From Paenibacillaceae bacterium (GTDB lineage Bacteria > Bacillota > Bacilli > Paenibacillales > CANHGK01), in assembly GCA_947460235.1 (NCBI GenBank), contig CANHGK010000003.1, positions 1 through 64,000 of the forward strand: DNA of 64,000 nucleotides, read 5' to 3'. The translations under genes and the position numbers were made by a program. Positions 38,317 to 48,413 of this stretch are shown here, one piece after another. The notes under the pieces were generated by a model, which searched no databases, had not been told where the DNA came from, and saw only the letters and a list, made by a program, of their open reading frames with translations. Within the stretch, counting starts at the first letter, position 1. Each line of letters opens with the position of its first letter.

Positions 38317-38844
38317 TTATGGCTTTGCTGACGTTTGAACCGTCAAAGGGGTAGCCGTGACCACAGGCACGCCTAATTTGAAAAGAACTTCTGTTGCATC
38401 CGCATTTTGCTTGAATTGATAAACTCCTGATTTTGGAACAAATCCACTCGGGTATAGATCTTCAAATGGCTTTTGAATTTTCAAAATACCGGAACCTTTA
38501 AGTAATGAAATCAATTGCCAATTTGTCACAAGTTCAGGTATGTATATACGAATTTCCTGTTGTTTTGCAATTTGAGACTGCAATCGCTCAACACGTAATC
38601 GTAACAAGGTCATTTGTTGTACATCTTCTGATTTACCTACTGTTTTGGAAGGTGTAACATTAGGTGCTACTTTTGGTGATGTAATAGGTTCCTGCAAGTT
38701 CATCGTCAAATCTCCTGGAGAAGCTGAGGGAATTGGTAATTGCAATCCAGTAACATTTGAAATCCAAACCGATACTTGTACAACAATTGTTGCAACAATA
38801 ATACCAATCCCCAGTCCCATTAAAAATGGTTTCGTTCGATTCAA
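38317..38844 (-). CDS. Membrane-anchored hypothetical protein with Pro/Thr linker
   Basis: Single N-terminal TM helix; C-terminal FVPKSGVYQFKQNADATEVLFKLG. Confidence 0.7.
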   Translation of the reverse strand: MNRTKPFLMGLGIGIIVATIVVQVSVWISNVTGLQLPIPSASPGDLTMNLQEPITSPKVAPNVTPSKTVGKSEDVQQMTLLRLRVERLQSQIAKQQEIRIYIPELVTNWQLISLLKGSGILKIQKPFEDLYPSGFVPKSGVYQFKQNADATEVLFKLGVPVVTATPLTVQTSAKP

Positions 38845-39464
38845 CGTGATCCCCCCTCTTGTTGGGATAACTGAATGATTAATTGAACTTCTCCTTTGTT
38901 CATTCCAAGTTTACGGGAGATTTGTTCAATGGATTTCCCACTGGAATATAGCGCAAAAACATCTTCGAATCTTCCTTGAAATGAATCTTGTTTTTGTAAT
39001 TGTGGTTCAGTTTGCAGAACAACTTGAGCTTCAAATTGTACTGGTTCTGGCAACGTATCTTCCATTACCACCTTTTTTCTGCGACCACGTGGGCTTGTCC
39101 CATTCGATGAAGGCATTTCAATAACTGGATACGTTTGCATCGACATATCCAAAAGTTTTTGAGAAAGTTCATGATTTTGTCTTTCAACAAAATCAATCCG
39201 ATCATATAACTTATTTAATTGGTGTCCTTGCTCTCTGATCATTAATTCCTGATCGCGTATTTGTTCATCTTGCTCTCGTTTAATTTGCTTGACCATTTCA
39301 AGCAGTTCGGAATTATCTTCTTCCATTTCAGTGACAAAATGGTCCAAGCTATCCATTACGGCCTGCATTTCATTCTCTACCTGTTCTTTTTTCTTCGTAC
39401 CTGGCAAAAGAGCGGCGATTGTAAACAATACGCCGCCCAGTACGATCATATAGATCCAAGTCAT
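38841..39464 (-). CDS. Membrane-anchored coiled-coil protein at the swrB position (DUF6115-like)
   Basis: N-terminal TM, coiled coil, C-terminal HTH-like SSGKSIEQISRKLGMNKGEVQLI. Confidence 0.7.
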   Translation of the reverse strand: MTWIYMIVLGGVLFTIAALLPGTKKKEQVENEMQAVMDSLDHFVTEMEEDNSELLEMVKQIKREQDEQIRDQELMIREQGHQLNKLYDRIDFVERQNHELSQKLLDMSMQTYPVIEMPSSNGTSPRGRRKKVVMEDTLPEPVQFEAQVVLQTEPQLQKQDSFQGRFEDVFALYSSGKSIEQISRKLGMNKGEVQLIIQLSQQEGGSR

Positions 39465-39486
39465 TGGTTCACCCTCATCACGTGGA

Positions 39487-39819
39487 TTATGCTTTGAAAT
39501 CGATGTGCTGTCCTATATATGGATGCGATTTATCTTCGTTTTTTATTTTTATTTCATCCGTATCATTTTTTTTCTTCTTCTTTTTTCGTTGACCGGTATA
39601 TTGATTTTTTTCTTGTCCATCACGAATTAATTCACCTTGGGTATTTTCAACACCGGTACTTTTATGCATCATCTGATCATTGGTTTCGATAACATTATTC
39701 ACCATTTGTTCTTGATCTTGATTTGTTTTTTGGACGGACTGTTGTAGTGACTGATTTGCATGAAAATCCATAATCCGTGGTATAGCAACGTGCATATCGC
39801 TAGGTTTGATGTTCATCAC
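39487..39819 (-). CDS. Small charged hypothetical protein in the flagellar/sigD locus
   Basis: 110-aa ORF in operon context; low complexity with Lys tract. Confidence 0.6.
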   Translation of the reverse strand: MMNIKPSDMHVAIPRIMDFHANQSLQQSVQKTNQDQEQMVNNVIETNDQMMHKSTGVENTQGELIRDGQEKNQYTGQRKKKKKKNDTDEIKIKNEDKSHPYIGQHIDFKA

Positions 39820-39851
39820 ATCCGCCCCCTTCCTACAATTGCTTGCAGCAA

Positions 39852-41285
39852 TCAGCGTGCCGTCGTGATCGTGATTTCTCCTTCTTTTAAACGGAACGAA
39901 GGTTTCGATGTCGTATCTGAAATATTTCTTGTATAACGACCAATTCCGACTTTCGTACCTCCAAATACCGTTTGCATCACATCAACTTTTGCAGATTCTG
40001 CCGCATCTAGGATTAACTCGATTTCCGCTTTTCTTTCATCAAGCATATTCATTTCTTCAATCACTTGTTTTCTTGAAAGCGTCAATTTCGAATACATATC
40101 CAATTTATCTGCAGGAAGTTTACCGAGAGTTGCCATTCGGTCTAATAAGATTAGCGCCTTCATCGTATTTTCTAGTTTGGTATGATTGTTTTTAAATTCA
40201 TTTTTTATGTTATTTAATTCATTGCGCAACTCCGGATGTACACCGACTTCAATCATCGTTGGTGTGTTGTTTTGATTGCCCACGACACGACACACAATCC
40301 GGTCACCCGCTTGGACCATACCGCCGACAATCAATCCTTTTTGACCATTGCAAATGATCCGTTTTCCCGATCGCACTTGTGAATGCATAATTGATTGTTT
40401 AATTACGATATCTTCTGCGGCATAAATATTAGCATCTTGTACAAAGTTCGCACGGATGTCGGTGCCTGCTTTAACCATGCCTTTGTTTGACATGATCACA
40501 CCACCACTAACTTCAACAGCACCACCAGCTTCGATCTCACAACCCTCTACATTTCCTTGGACGCGCACATCGCCAGCAGCTTTCACTTTGAATCCTGCTA
40601 AAACATTTCCTTGAATAACAACAGTTCCGACGAAATCAATGTTTCCGGAACGATAATCGATATTCCCTTTTACTTCATATATTGGAAATACATTAATTTT
40701 ATCTTTTTCAGTTCTCGTCATGACACCGTCAATGACTGAATATAATTTCATTTGTTCAGCATCTTGCACTACATTTTTACCGAGCTTAAACTTTACTTCT
40801 TTACCCGGTTTAGTTTGAACAGGATCACTATGAACGTTCTTACCATCCATACCTTGCGTAGCAAGCACACGAGTAGCAAGTAATTCACCTTTACGAACGT
40901 TATTGATTTGAGTTAATTCCTTATAGTTAACGGATCCATCGTCCAATTCTAATGGACGTTGTTCGACCCCAGTGCTTTCACTCTTAAATTTAATATATCC
41001 GTCTTCACCCATAATAACGGGTAATCCCTCAGCAATTATTAACGAATTGTTCTTAAGTGCTTGGGGTTTTTCGGAAATTAATTGTAGCGCTTCCATTTTG
41101 ACTCCGAAACGAATTTGGGTCTTATCTAAAAAATCTTTCAAAGATTGAACTGACAAGGCATAGAATTCATCACAATCTCCAATGTGAATGGTTGCGGTCA
41201 TCTTGTCTTCAGAAATACCCAAACTTAAATATTTATCTGTATCGTGTTTGATCATAAATGCTTGGGTACTGGCGACCATGTCCAT
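39852..41285 (-). CDS. FapA (DUF342) family protein
   Basis: Repetitive beta-helix-like middle (IQGNVLAGFKVKAAGDVRVQGNVEGCEIEAGGAVEVSGGV). Confidence 0.88.
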   Translation of the reverse strand: MDMVASTQAFMIKHDTDKYLSLGISEDKMTATIHIGDCDEFYALSVQSLKDFLDKTQIRFGVKMEALQLISEKPQALKNNSLIIAEGLPVIMGEDGYIKFKSESTGVEQRPLELDDGSVNYKELTQINNVRKGELLATRVLATQGMDGKNVHSDPVQTKPGKEVKFKLGKNVVQDAEQMKLYSVIDGVMTRTEKDKINVFPIYEVKGNIDYRSGNIDFVGTVVIQGNVLAGFKVKAAGDVRVQGNVEGCEIEAGGAVEVSGGVIMSNKGMVKAGTDIRANFVQDANIYAAEDIVIKQSIMHSQVRSGKRIICNGQKGLIVGGMVQAGDRIVCRVVGNQNNTPTMIEVGVHPELRNELNNIKNEFKNNHTKLENTMKALILLDRMATLGKLPADKLDMYSKLTLSRKQVIEEMNMLDERKAEIELILDAAESAKVDVMQTVFGGTKVGIGRYTRNISDTTSKPSFRLKEGEITITTAR

Positions 41286-41323
41286 TCACCACCTTTTTGA
41301 ATGATTATGAGATTCATATGCCA

Positions 41324-42109
41324 TTAGTCGTTCATAAGTTGACCTTTGAAACGCCCGAGTGCTCCGCGCATACGAAGAATGGCTTTTGAATGTAATTGAG
41401 ATATTCGTGATGGGGATAAATTCATAACTTCAGCGATCTCACTTAATGATAATTCCTCAAAATAAAATAATGATACAACAATTCTTTCCTTTTCTGTTAA
41501 ACGTTCAATCGCTTTTGCTAATGTTTCTTTTTGATGAATCTCATTCACCTTATAAATGGGGTTTTTGGCGTGATCATCAACGATCAAAGAAAGTTTTGTA
41601 TCTGTTTCTTCGTCTTTAATCGGATCATCGAAAGAAGTAATGGTTGTTACAGCGGTATCATGTAACAACTGTTGAAATTCTTTTTCACTTATGTTTAAGT
41701 ATTCACAAACTTCTGTGTCACTAACTGAGCGCAAATATTTTTGTTCTAGTACATGATAAGCCTCTTCAACTCTTTTGGACTTTTCACGTACTGACCTTGG
41801 CACCCAATCTCCAGATCGTAGCGCATCAATGATTGCGCCGCGTATTCTCCATGATGCATAGGTTTCAAACTGCAGGCCTCTACTCAAATCAAACTTCGCG
41901 ACTGCATCGATCAAACCCATGACGCCGTGACTATGTAAGTCTTCACGAGAAACATTGCGTGGCAAACCAATTGCCAAGCGATTCACAACAAAATCAACCA
42001 AAGGAACATACAGTTCAATTAGTTTCTTTTTTGCTTCTAGTGAACCATCTTCTTTCCATTGTTTCCACAACTCATAGTTTGATAAATGAGAAGATGTTTG
42101 TTCACTCAT
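41324..42109 (-). CDS. sigD: RNA polymerase sigma-28 factor, FliA/SigD family
   Basis: Sigma region 2 and region 4 motifs; location at the end of the che genes. Confidence 0.95.
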   Translation of the reverse strand: MSEQTSSHLSNYELWKQWKEDGSLEAKKKLIELYVPLVDFVVNRLAIGLPRNVSREDLHSHGVMGLIDAVAKFDLSRGLQFETYASWRIRGAIIDALRSGDWVPRSVREKSKRVEEAYHVLEQKYLRSVSDTEVCEYLNISEKEFQQLLHDTAVTTITSFDDPIKDEETDTKLSLIVDDHAKNPIYKVNEIHQKETLAKAIERLTEKERIVVSLFYFEELSLSEIAEVMNLSPSRISQLHSKAILRMRGALGRFKGQLMND

Positions 42110-42120
42110 GATCCACCATC

Positions 42121-42687
42121 CTAGTCATCCATAAACGATGTCCGAATAACACTCGCCAAATCTTCTGCCGAAAAATCGGTTTTCGTTGCCAATTTGGGTG
42201 GTTCCATCGGCGAAAATTCATTAGAATCTTGCTTATCGTGTAATAATTGTTCGAAATTAATTGTTGTTTCAGGTTCTGATGGTTTAGGTCTTGATGTACT
42301 AGGTTGATTATACGTCTGTTGCTGTTGCCCTTGCCCCTGTGTAGGTAGCGGAGCATCTCCAATGATATTATCTCGAATCAATGCTCTTAGTGCATCCATA
42401 CCATCGGCAGGTTGCTGATGCTCGGCACTAGAGGATGTATAATCTGTAGGTGATGATGGAGAATTATTTGAGAACTCAAATGTTTCTCCACCATCTAACA
42501 TACGGATTATTCCCAAAAAAGAACCAATAAACCATCGAACGACAAACATTAAACTAAACGCAACCGCAAAGCCATAAATGGATCGCTCAAACGATGTAAT
42601 TAACGGATTATTCATGACGGCTGCAACGAATGCGAATAGCATACCAACCACGCCGGAAACGGCATTCCAGATCCACGAACCAATCAT
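42121..42687 (-). CDS. Hypothetical membrane protein between cheD and sigD
   Basis: Two TM helices and low-complexity cytoplasmic tail. Confidence 0.7.
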   Translation of the reverse strand: MIGSWIWNAVSGVVGMLFAFVAAVMNNPLITSFERSIYGFAVAFSLMFVVRWFIGSFLGIIRMLDGGETFEFSNNSPSSPTDYTSSSAEHQQPADGMDALRALIRDNIIGDAPLPTQGQGQQQQTYNQPSTSRPKPSEPETTINFEQLLHDKQDSNEFSPMEPPKLATKTDFSAEDLASVIRTSFMDD

Positions 42688-42690
42688 ATG

Positions 42691-43185
42691 CTACAACTCC
42701 TTGGTCGGACGATTTACTGAGCGGATCACCAAAATTCCGGTTTCAACCTGTAACTCAATTGTGCGTCCGTAATTCTCACCAGTGTCTTCCGATAATACCG
42801 GTATCCCAAATTGTTGCAACATTTCTTTCGTGGCATCCACATTGCGCTTACCGATCCGCATCGCATCCAACGAACTTCCTACAGCAAACATCTGGGCACC
42901 GCCTGCCATTTTTGCAACAAGCCTGTTGCTTTTGGCACCCAAACGTTCCATTCGTCGAATTAATTCCGGAACTGAGGTATCAGCATACTTAGCTACGTTG
43001 ATTACTCCGTCCCTCGCAATCGATGAGGTTGGGAGCATTATATGAGCCAAACCTGCGACCCGTTCTTTTTCATCGTAAAGTGTGAGGCCAACACAGGATC
43101 CCAAACCGGTTGTCTTAATTATACCATTTAGTTTGGTCACGTTTAAGTCTGCCATCCCAACTTTAACAATATTTTCTTGCATCAT
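42691..43185 (-). CDS. cheD: Chemoreceptor glutamine deamidase CheD
   Basis: TTGLGSCVGLTLYD; AHIMLP. Confidence 0.95.
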   Translation of the reverse strand: MMQENIVKVGMADLNVTKLNGIIKTTGLGSCVGLTLYDEKERVAGLAHIMLPTSSIARDGVINVAKYADTSVPELIRRMERLGAKSNRLVAKMAGGAQMFAVGSSLDAMRIGKRNVDATKEMLQQFGIPVLSEDTGENYGRTIELQVETGILVIRSVNRPTKEL

Positions 43186-43808
43186 TCCGACGGCACACCA
43201 AGTGCTGCGAAAATTTTGTCAAACGAACCGGGATCCGGAATGAGGAAGAAATGACCTTCCACTTCCTCTTTCGCTTGAACATCGAAAAATTTGGTATCGA
43301 TTAATAAAGCGTGATCGCCAAGTTGACTCATTTCGAACAATCCATAACTCATGATTGCACCAACCATATCAATTGCAAGTGAAGGTACCGTTGGATACAT
43401 AAATAAATGTGTGAAATCAGCAAGTGAAGACAAAAATGAGCCTGCCATAATATTTCCCATTTCTTGCATCGCAGATTGTTCCATTTCGGAAAAACCAGAT
43501 TCCTTTGTCGCTTTAAACTCCATGATGCTAGCCAAAAGCATACGCGCAGAGCGATGAGTCAAGATGAAAAATATATTACCACTGATTGCGCCTTCAATCG
43601 CTAAAAATACCGCAATGACTTCCTGTTCGGAATCACCTGTAATATTGGATATTTGATCAAATGGCATCACCTTTACTTTTGGCACGCCAATATCAATTGG
43701 TTTATCCAACAAAATGGATAAAGCAGTTGCTGCATTCCCTGCTCCAATATTACCGATTTCTTTCAAAATATCCAACTTAAATTCTGGAAAATTGAGTAAT
43801 GGATCCAT
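43182..43808 (-). CDS. cheC: CheY-P phosphatase CheC
   Basis: LDILKEIGNIGAGNAATALS. Confidence 0.95.
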   Translation of the reverse strand: MDPLLNFPEFKLDILKEIGNIGAGNAATALSILLDKPIDIGVPKVKVMPFDQISNITGDSEQEVIAVFLAIEGAISGNIFFILTHRSARMLLASIMEFKATKESGFSEMEQSAMQEMGNIMAGSFLSSLADFTHLFMYPTVPSLAIDMVGAIMSYGLFEMSQLGDHALLIDTKFFDVQAKEEVEGHFFLIPDPGSFDKIFAALGVPSE

Positions 43809-43813
43809 ATCGA

Positions 43814-44272
43814 TTACTCCTCTTCATTTTCAAGTTGGACAATTTCTTGCTTGTTAAGTACTTCTTCAAGATGTAACAAAACTAGTAAACGATTACCCAG
43901 TTTTGCAACCCCGCGTAGATACTTAGCTTTGATGCCACCAACAAGTTCAGGTGGTTTTTCAACAATATCTTCATTTACGTCAACGACGTCATTGGCAGAA
44001 TCAACGATGAATCCAACCTCAATATTCTTCACGTTAACGATAATAATACGTGTATGATCGGTATATTCGGTTTCCGGCAATCCAAATCGACCTCGTAAGT
44101 CAATGATCGGAATGACGACACCACGAAGATTAATTACACCTTTCACAAAGGAAGGGGTTTTCGGCACACGCGTAATATGCTGGTTACGTTCAATCGTACG
44201 TACACGTTCAACTTCTACACCGTATTCCTCTTTTCCAAGGTTGAATACGATGACCTTTACATCTTCTGCCAT
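43814..44272 (-). CDS. cheW: Chemotaxis coupling protein CheW
   Basis: GVINLRGVVIPIIDLRGRFG. Confidence 0.96.
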   Translation of the reverse strand: MAEDVKVIVFNLGKEEYGVEVERVRTIERNQHITRVPKTPSFVKGVINLRGVVIPIIDLRGRFGLPETEYTDHTRIIIVNVKNIEVGFIVDSANDVVDVNEDIVEKPPELVGGIKAKYLRGVAKLGNRLLVLLHLEEVLNKQEIVQLENEEE

Positions 44273-44286
44273 GTCTGAAAACCTCC

Positions 44287-46374
44287 TTATTTTATTAAAG
44301 CGTTCGTATCAATAATCAATGCCGTTTGACCATTACCGAGAATGGTTGCTCCCATGATTGCAAATGTATCGCCTTCAAGGTATTCACCAAGTGTTTTAAT
44401 AACGATTTCTTGTTGGGCAATAAAGTCATCGACCGATAACGCAACCAATTTATCACCTTTTCGAATTACTGCCAATTCCGTTTCATCTTCGTCTTCTTCA
44501 TTGAAATCCGGAAGATCAAATAGTTTTGATAAGAAGATAATCGGAATTACAGATTTACGATAGTCAACCATCGGTGTTCCGTGAACGGTACGAATATTTT
44601 TCTTCTCAACAACAAATGTTTCAACAATCGAAGAGAGTGGAATCGCATAAGTTTCACTACCCGCTTTTATTAACATTGCAGGAATAATTGACAACGTAAG
44701 CGGCAATCGAATGATAAATTTCGTTCCTTTGCCCATCACGGAATCAACGATAACGTCTCCGCCAATTCCTGTAATTTTACTTTTTACAACATCTAAACCT
44801 ACGCCTCGACCAGAAACGTCTGTAATTGCTTCGGCAGTACTGAAACCCGATGCGAAAATCAATTGGTGAATTTCGTCTTTCGTCATTTTCTTTGCCTGAT
44901 CTGGCGAAACCAAACCTTTTTGAACTGCTTTACTTAAAACACGCTCTGGATTAATCCCGCGGCCATCTTCCTCAATTTCGATAAAAACATCGTTACCGGC
45001 ATTAAAGGCACGCAAGTGAATAATCCCTGTTTCGGATTTTCCGACTTTTTTACGTTCACTAAGTGTTTCTAACCCGTGGTCAACTGCGTTACGCAACATA
45101 TGAACCAAAGGATCACCTAATTCCTCAACAACCGTTTTATCTACTTCTGTATCTGCACCAGATACAATGAGGTCAACTTTTTTATCCAATGATTTCGCAA
45201 GATCACGAACCATCCGCGGGAACCGCTGGAATACAGTGTCAACAGGTACCATCCGAAGTTTCATAACAACGTTTTGTAGGTCGGATGTAATCCGAGTCAT
45301 ATGTTCGACAGTTTCGTTCAAATCATTGTTGCCAATTTTTTGTGCCAACTGTTCTAACCGAACACGGTCAATCAGTAACTCTGAAAATAAGTTCATCAGT
45401 GCATCCAAACGTTCAACATCGACACGAATCGTCCGCGATTGAACCGCTTGTCCACCGCCACCTGCAGCTGCTTTAGGTGTTACAACTTCAGCAATTTTTG
45501 GTGATTCTGAGTTTGTTGCAGTCTGTAATGCAACTTCTTCAGCTTTCTTACCTCCACCGCGAACAATGGCACTATAATCTCCCGTTTCGAGTGTGCCTAA
45601 TCCATTCGTATCGAGTGTTACAACACGAGCAGCATCAATTTCTGAAATGCTCATAATCATTTTCTCGACGCCTGCAGCATCTGATTTTGTTAAGTAATAC
45701 ACTGAGAAATATTTCTCGAATTTCTCTGCTTCAATATCTTGAACGGTCGGATGGGAATGAATAATTTCACCATTGCGCTCCAACTCATTAAAGACCATAT
45801 AGGCACGTGCAGCTTTAAGCATACAATTGTCACGGACTGCAACTTCAGCAAAAAATACAGCATAGCCTGCTTCAATCGAGTTTTTCATGACGCCAATTTC
45901 GAACTCATTGACTTTCACTTCATCCAACGATTGATCAGCCGCTGCAGCTTTTACCGGTTCTGCCGATGCGGCAGAAGCACCTGGACCGTTAATATTTCCT
46001 GCCAATATCCCCTTCAAGCTTTTCAAAACTTCGCGAACGTCTGCTTTACCTGTACCACCGCCGACGATATCTTGAACCATCTTTTCCAAGGAGTCTACAC
46101 CTTTGAACATAACATCAAAAATATAGTTATTCATGGATAATTTTCGGTCACGAACGAGGTACAACACGTTCTCCATTTCATGGGTCAACGAAGCAAGATC
46201 CTCGAACCCCATCGTCGCAGACATCCCTTTGAGGGTGTGCGCCGATCGGAAAATGTCATTAACAATGTTAATGTTACTCGGGTCCTGCTCGAGTTTCATG
46301 AAGTTATCATTGATGGCTTGCAGATGCTCTTGCGATTCATCGATAAACATACTTAGATACTGATTGTTTTCCAT
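44287..46374 (-). CDS. cheA: Chemotaxis histidine kinase CheA
   Basis: HPt AHTLKG, H-box-type LGDPLVHMLRNAVDHGLE, C-terminal CheW-like domain. Confidence 0.97.
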   Translation of the reverse strand: MENNQYLSMFIDESQEHLQAINDNFMKLEQDPSNINIVNDIFRSAHTLKGMSATMGFEDLASLTHEMENVLYLVRDRKLSMNNYIFDVMFKGVDSLEKMVQDIVGGGTGKADVREVLKSLKGILAGNINGPGASAASAEPVKAAAADQSLDEVKVNEFEIGVMKNSIEAGYAVFFAEVAVRDNCMLKAARAYMVFNELERNGEIIHSHPTVQDIEAEKFEKYFSVYYLTKSDAAGVEKMIMSISEIDAARVVTLDTNGLGTLETGDYSAIVRGGGKKAEEVALQTATNSESPKIAEVVTPKAAAGGGGQAVQSRTIRVDVERLDALMNLFSELLIDRVRLEQLAQKIGNNDLNETVEHMTRITSDLQNVVMKLRMVPVDTVFQRFPRMVRDLAKSLDKKVDLIVSGADTEVDKTVVEELGDPLVHMLRNAVDHGLETLSERKKVGKSETGIIHLRAFNAGNDVFIEIEEDGRGINPERVLSKAVQKGLVSPDQAKKMTKDEIHQLIFASGFSTAEAITDVSGRGVGLDVVKSKITGIGGDVIVDSVMGKGTKFIIRLPLTLSIIPAMLIKAGSETYAIPLSSIVETFVVEKKNIRTVHGTPMVDYRKSVIPIIFLSKLFDLPDFNEEDEDETELAVIRKGDKLVALSVDDFIAQQEIVIKTLGEYLEGDTFAIMGATILGNGQTALIIDTNALIK

Positions 46375-46391
46375 TCTGAATCGGCACCTCC

Positions 46392-47492
46392 TCAGTTATC
46401 AACTTTCTCGATCAGTTTCTTAGCGATATCATATAGTGGTAACACATAGTCCGCACATTTCAATTCAACAGCTGCACGCGGCATACCATATACGATACAC
46501 GTTTCTTGCGATTCGGCAATGGTCGTTATCGCTCCAGATGATTTCAGCATTTGCATACCTTTTGCTCCGTCGCTTCCCATGCCAGTCATAATAACAACAT
46601 GTTGTTTTAATTCAGTAGCATTTATTAACGATTCGAACATGACATCAACGGACGGGCGGTGACCGTTGCGTGGTTCTTCTTCCGTCAACTTAATTCTGTA
46701 TTGTCCACCTTCACGGCGGATTTTCATTTGATATCCCCCAGGAGCCAAGTAGGCCATTCCTGTCTGTAAAATCATTCCTTCTTCCGCTTCAACCACACCG
46801 ATTTGGCAAGCACCGTCTAGGCGAAGTGCCAATGATTTTGTGAATTTAGGCGGCATATGTTGGACGATGACAATGGGTGCATTAAAGTCACCGGGGATAT
46901 CTTTAAGTACTTCGAGTAGCGCTTTCGGACCACCAGTCGATGTTCCAATGGCTACAATCTGTTTTAATACAGATGATCCACCTTTGGACTGTTCAGCTAG
47001 TTTAGATGGTATTCTCGATTGAACAATGGTGTTTGTTTGTTTTTTTGAATCATTCGACAACCCTGAACTTGGAGATGCCGGTTTTTGCATTTTCATGTTT
47101 ACACGAACTGCTACATGTAACTTCTCCAAAAGTTCCTCTTTTACCTTGCTAATCTCAAATGCGAATTGACCTGTCGGTTTACCAATAAAATCAATCGCAC
47201 CAAGCGCGAGTGCTCTCATCGTCTCTTTCGAACCTTCATGGGTCAAACTACTCAACATTAGTACTGGAGTTGGTTGCATTTCCATGATTAAACGCAATGC
47301 TTCGACACCGTCCATGATCGGCATTGTCACATCCATGGTAATTGCATCCGGATTTAACAACTTCGTTTTTTCAATCGCCTCTTGACCATTTTTTGCGGTG
47401 TCAACAACCTTAAAGGATGGATCACTATTAATAAAATCGCTAATCATCCTGCGCATTAACGCGGAATCGTCTACTACTAATATTTTGTACAT
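46392..47492 (-). CDS. cheB: Protein-glutamate methylesterase CheB
   Basis: Receiver domain plus GTSTGGPKAL methylesterase motif. Confidence 0.97.
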   Translation of the reverse strand: MYKILVVDDSALMRRMISDFINSDPSFKVVDTAKNGQEAIEKTKLLNPDAITMDVTMPIMDGVEALRLIMEMQPTPVLMLSSLTHEGSKETMRALALGAIDFIGKPTGQFAFEISKVKEELLEKLHVAVRVNMKMQKPASPSSGLSNDSKKQTNTIVQSRIPSKLAEQSKGGSSVLKQIVAIGTSTGGPKALLEVLKDIPGDFNAPIVIVQHMPPKFTKSLALRLDGACQIGVVEAEEGMILQTGMAYLAPGGYQMKIRREGGQYRIKLTEEEPRNGHRPSVDVMFESLINATELKQHVVIMTGMGSDGAKGMQMLKSSGAITTIAESQETCIVYGMPRAAVELKCADYVLPLYDIAKKLIEKVDN

Positions 47493-47525
47493 TTCCCACC
47501 ATCCTCCGTACCGCGAATTTTTAGA

Positions 47526-48413
47526 TCAAGAAGGATTTTGAATTAATCTTATCATCCGGTTCAAAAAGCCTTTCATCCCCGAATTCATATGTTCTTTTTC
47601 AGGAACTGAAACAACCGTGCGAATATATTGGTCTGCAATGCGCCCCATTTGTTTTGCTGCTGCGGTATTAGGAAAAGCAACCGCAAAAGGCACTTGTTTT
47701 TTCACAGCTTTTTGTACATTTGGATCTTCTGGCAAATAACCGAGAATCGGAATTTCCATTTTCAAAAACTGTTTCGCAACCAACGTAATTTTGTCAGCTG
47801 TATACTTCCCTTCAAAATCATCACCCGAACGGTTTACAACAAGATGGAACTCTACATCATGTTTCATCGATTGAACCATTTTGATTATTGCATAAGCATC
47901 TGTAATCGATGTTGGTTCAGGAGTCGTAACAAGCACCGTTTCATGTGCTGATATAATAAATTTCAACGACTCTTTCGATAAACCTGCACCCAAATCAAAA
48001 AGGACGAAATGATATTTTCCGTTCAGTTGCATAACTTGATCCGAAAAGTACTGTGCATCCGCTTCTGTCCAAAATGCAAGTTCACGAAATCCCGAACCAC
48101 CGGCGATAAAATCAAGTTCTTGGTATCCGGTATGTATAATTTCATGAATTGTTTTTTGCCGTTTCAACAAGTGATATAAATTAAACTTTGGCGTTAGACC
48201 CATCAATACATCAATATTTGCGAAGCCGTTATCTGCGTCGAACACAAGCACCTTAAATCCTCTTGTCCGAAGTTGTAGTGCAAAATTAAGCGTAAAATTT
48301 GATTTCCCTACGCCGCCTTTTCCACTTGTAACCGCAATTACGCGAGTTTGAATCGCTGCGGGATCTGCCTGATTCGATATCAACTGTCTTAATTGTTGGG
48401 CTTGGTCACTCAT
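47526..48413 (-). CDS. flhG: MinD/ParA-type ATPase FlhG
   Basis: SGKGGVGKSNFTLN; adjacent to flhF. Confidence 0.95.
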   Translation of the reverse strand: MSDQAQQLRQLISNQADPAAIQTRVIAVTSGKGGVGKSNFTLNFALQLRTRGFKVLVFDADNGFANIDVLMGLTPKFNLYHLLKRQKTIHEIIHTGYQELDFIAGGSGFRELAFWTEADAQYFSDQVMQLNGKYHFVLFDLGAGLSKESLKFIISAHETVLVTTPEPTSITDAYAIIKMVQSMKHDVEFHLVVNRSGDDFEGKYTADKITLVAKQFLKMEIPILGYLPEDPNVQKAVKKQVPFAVAFPNTAAAKQMGRIADQYIRTVVSVPEKEHMNSGMKGFLNRMIRLIQNPS

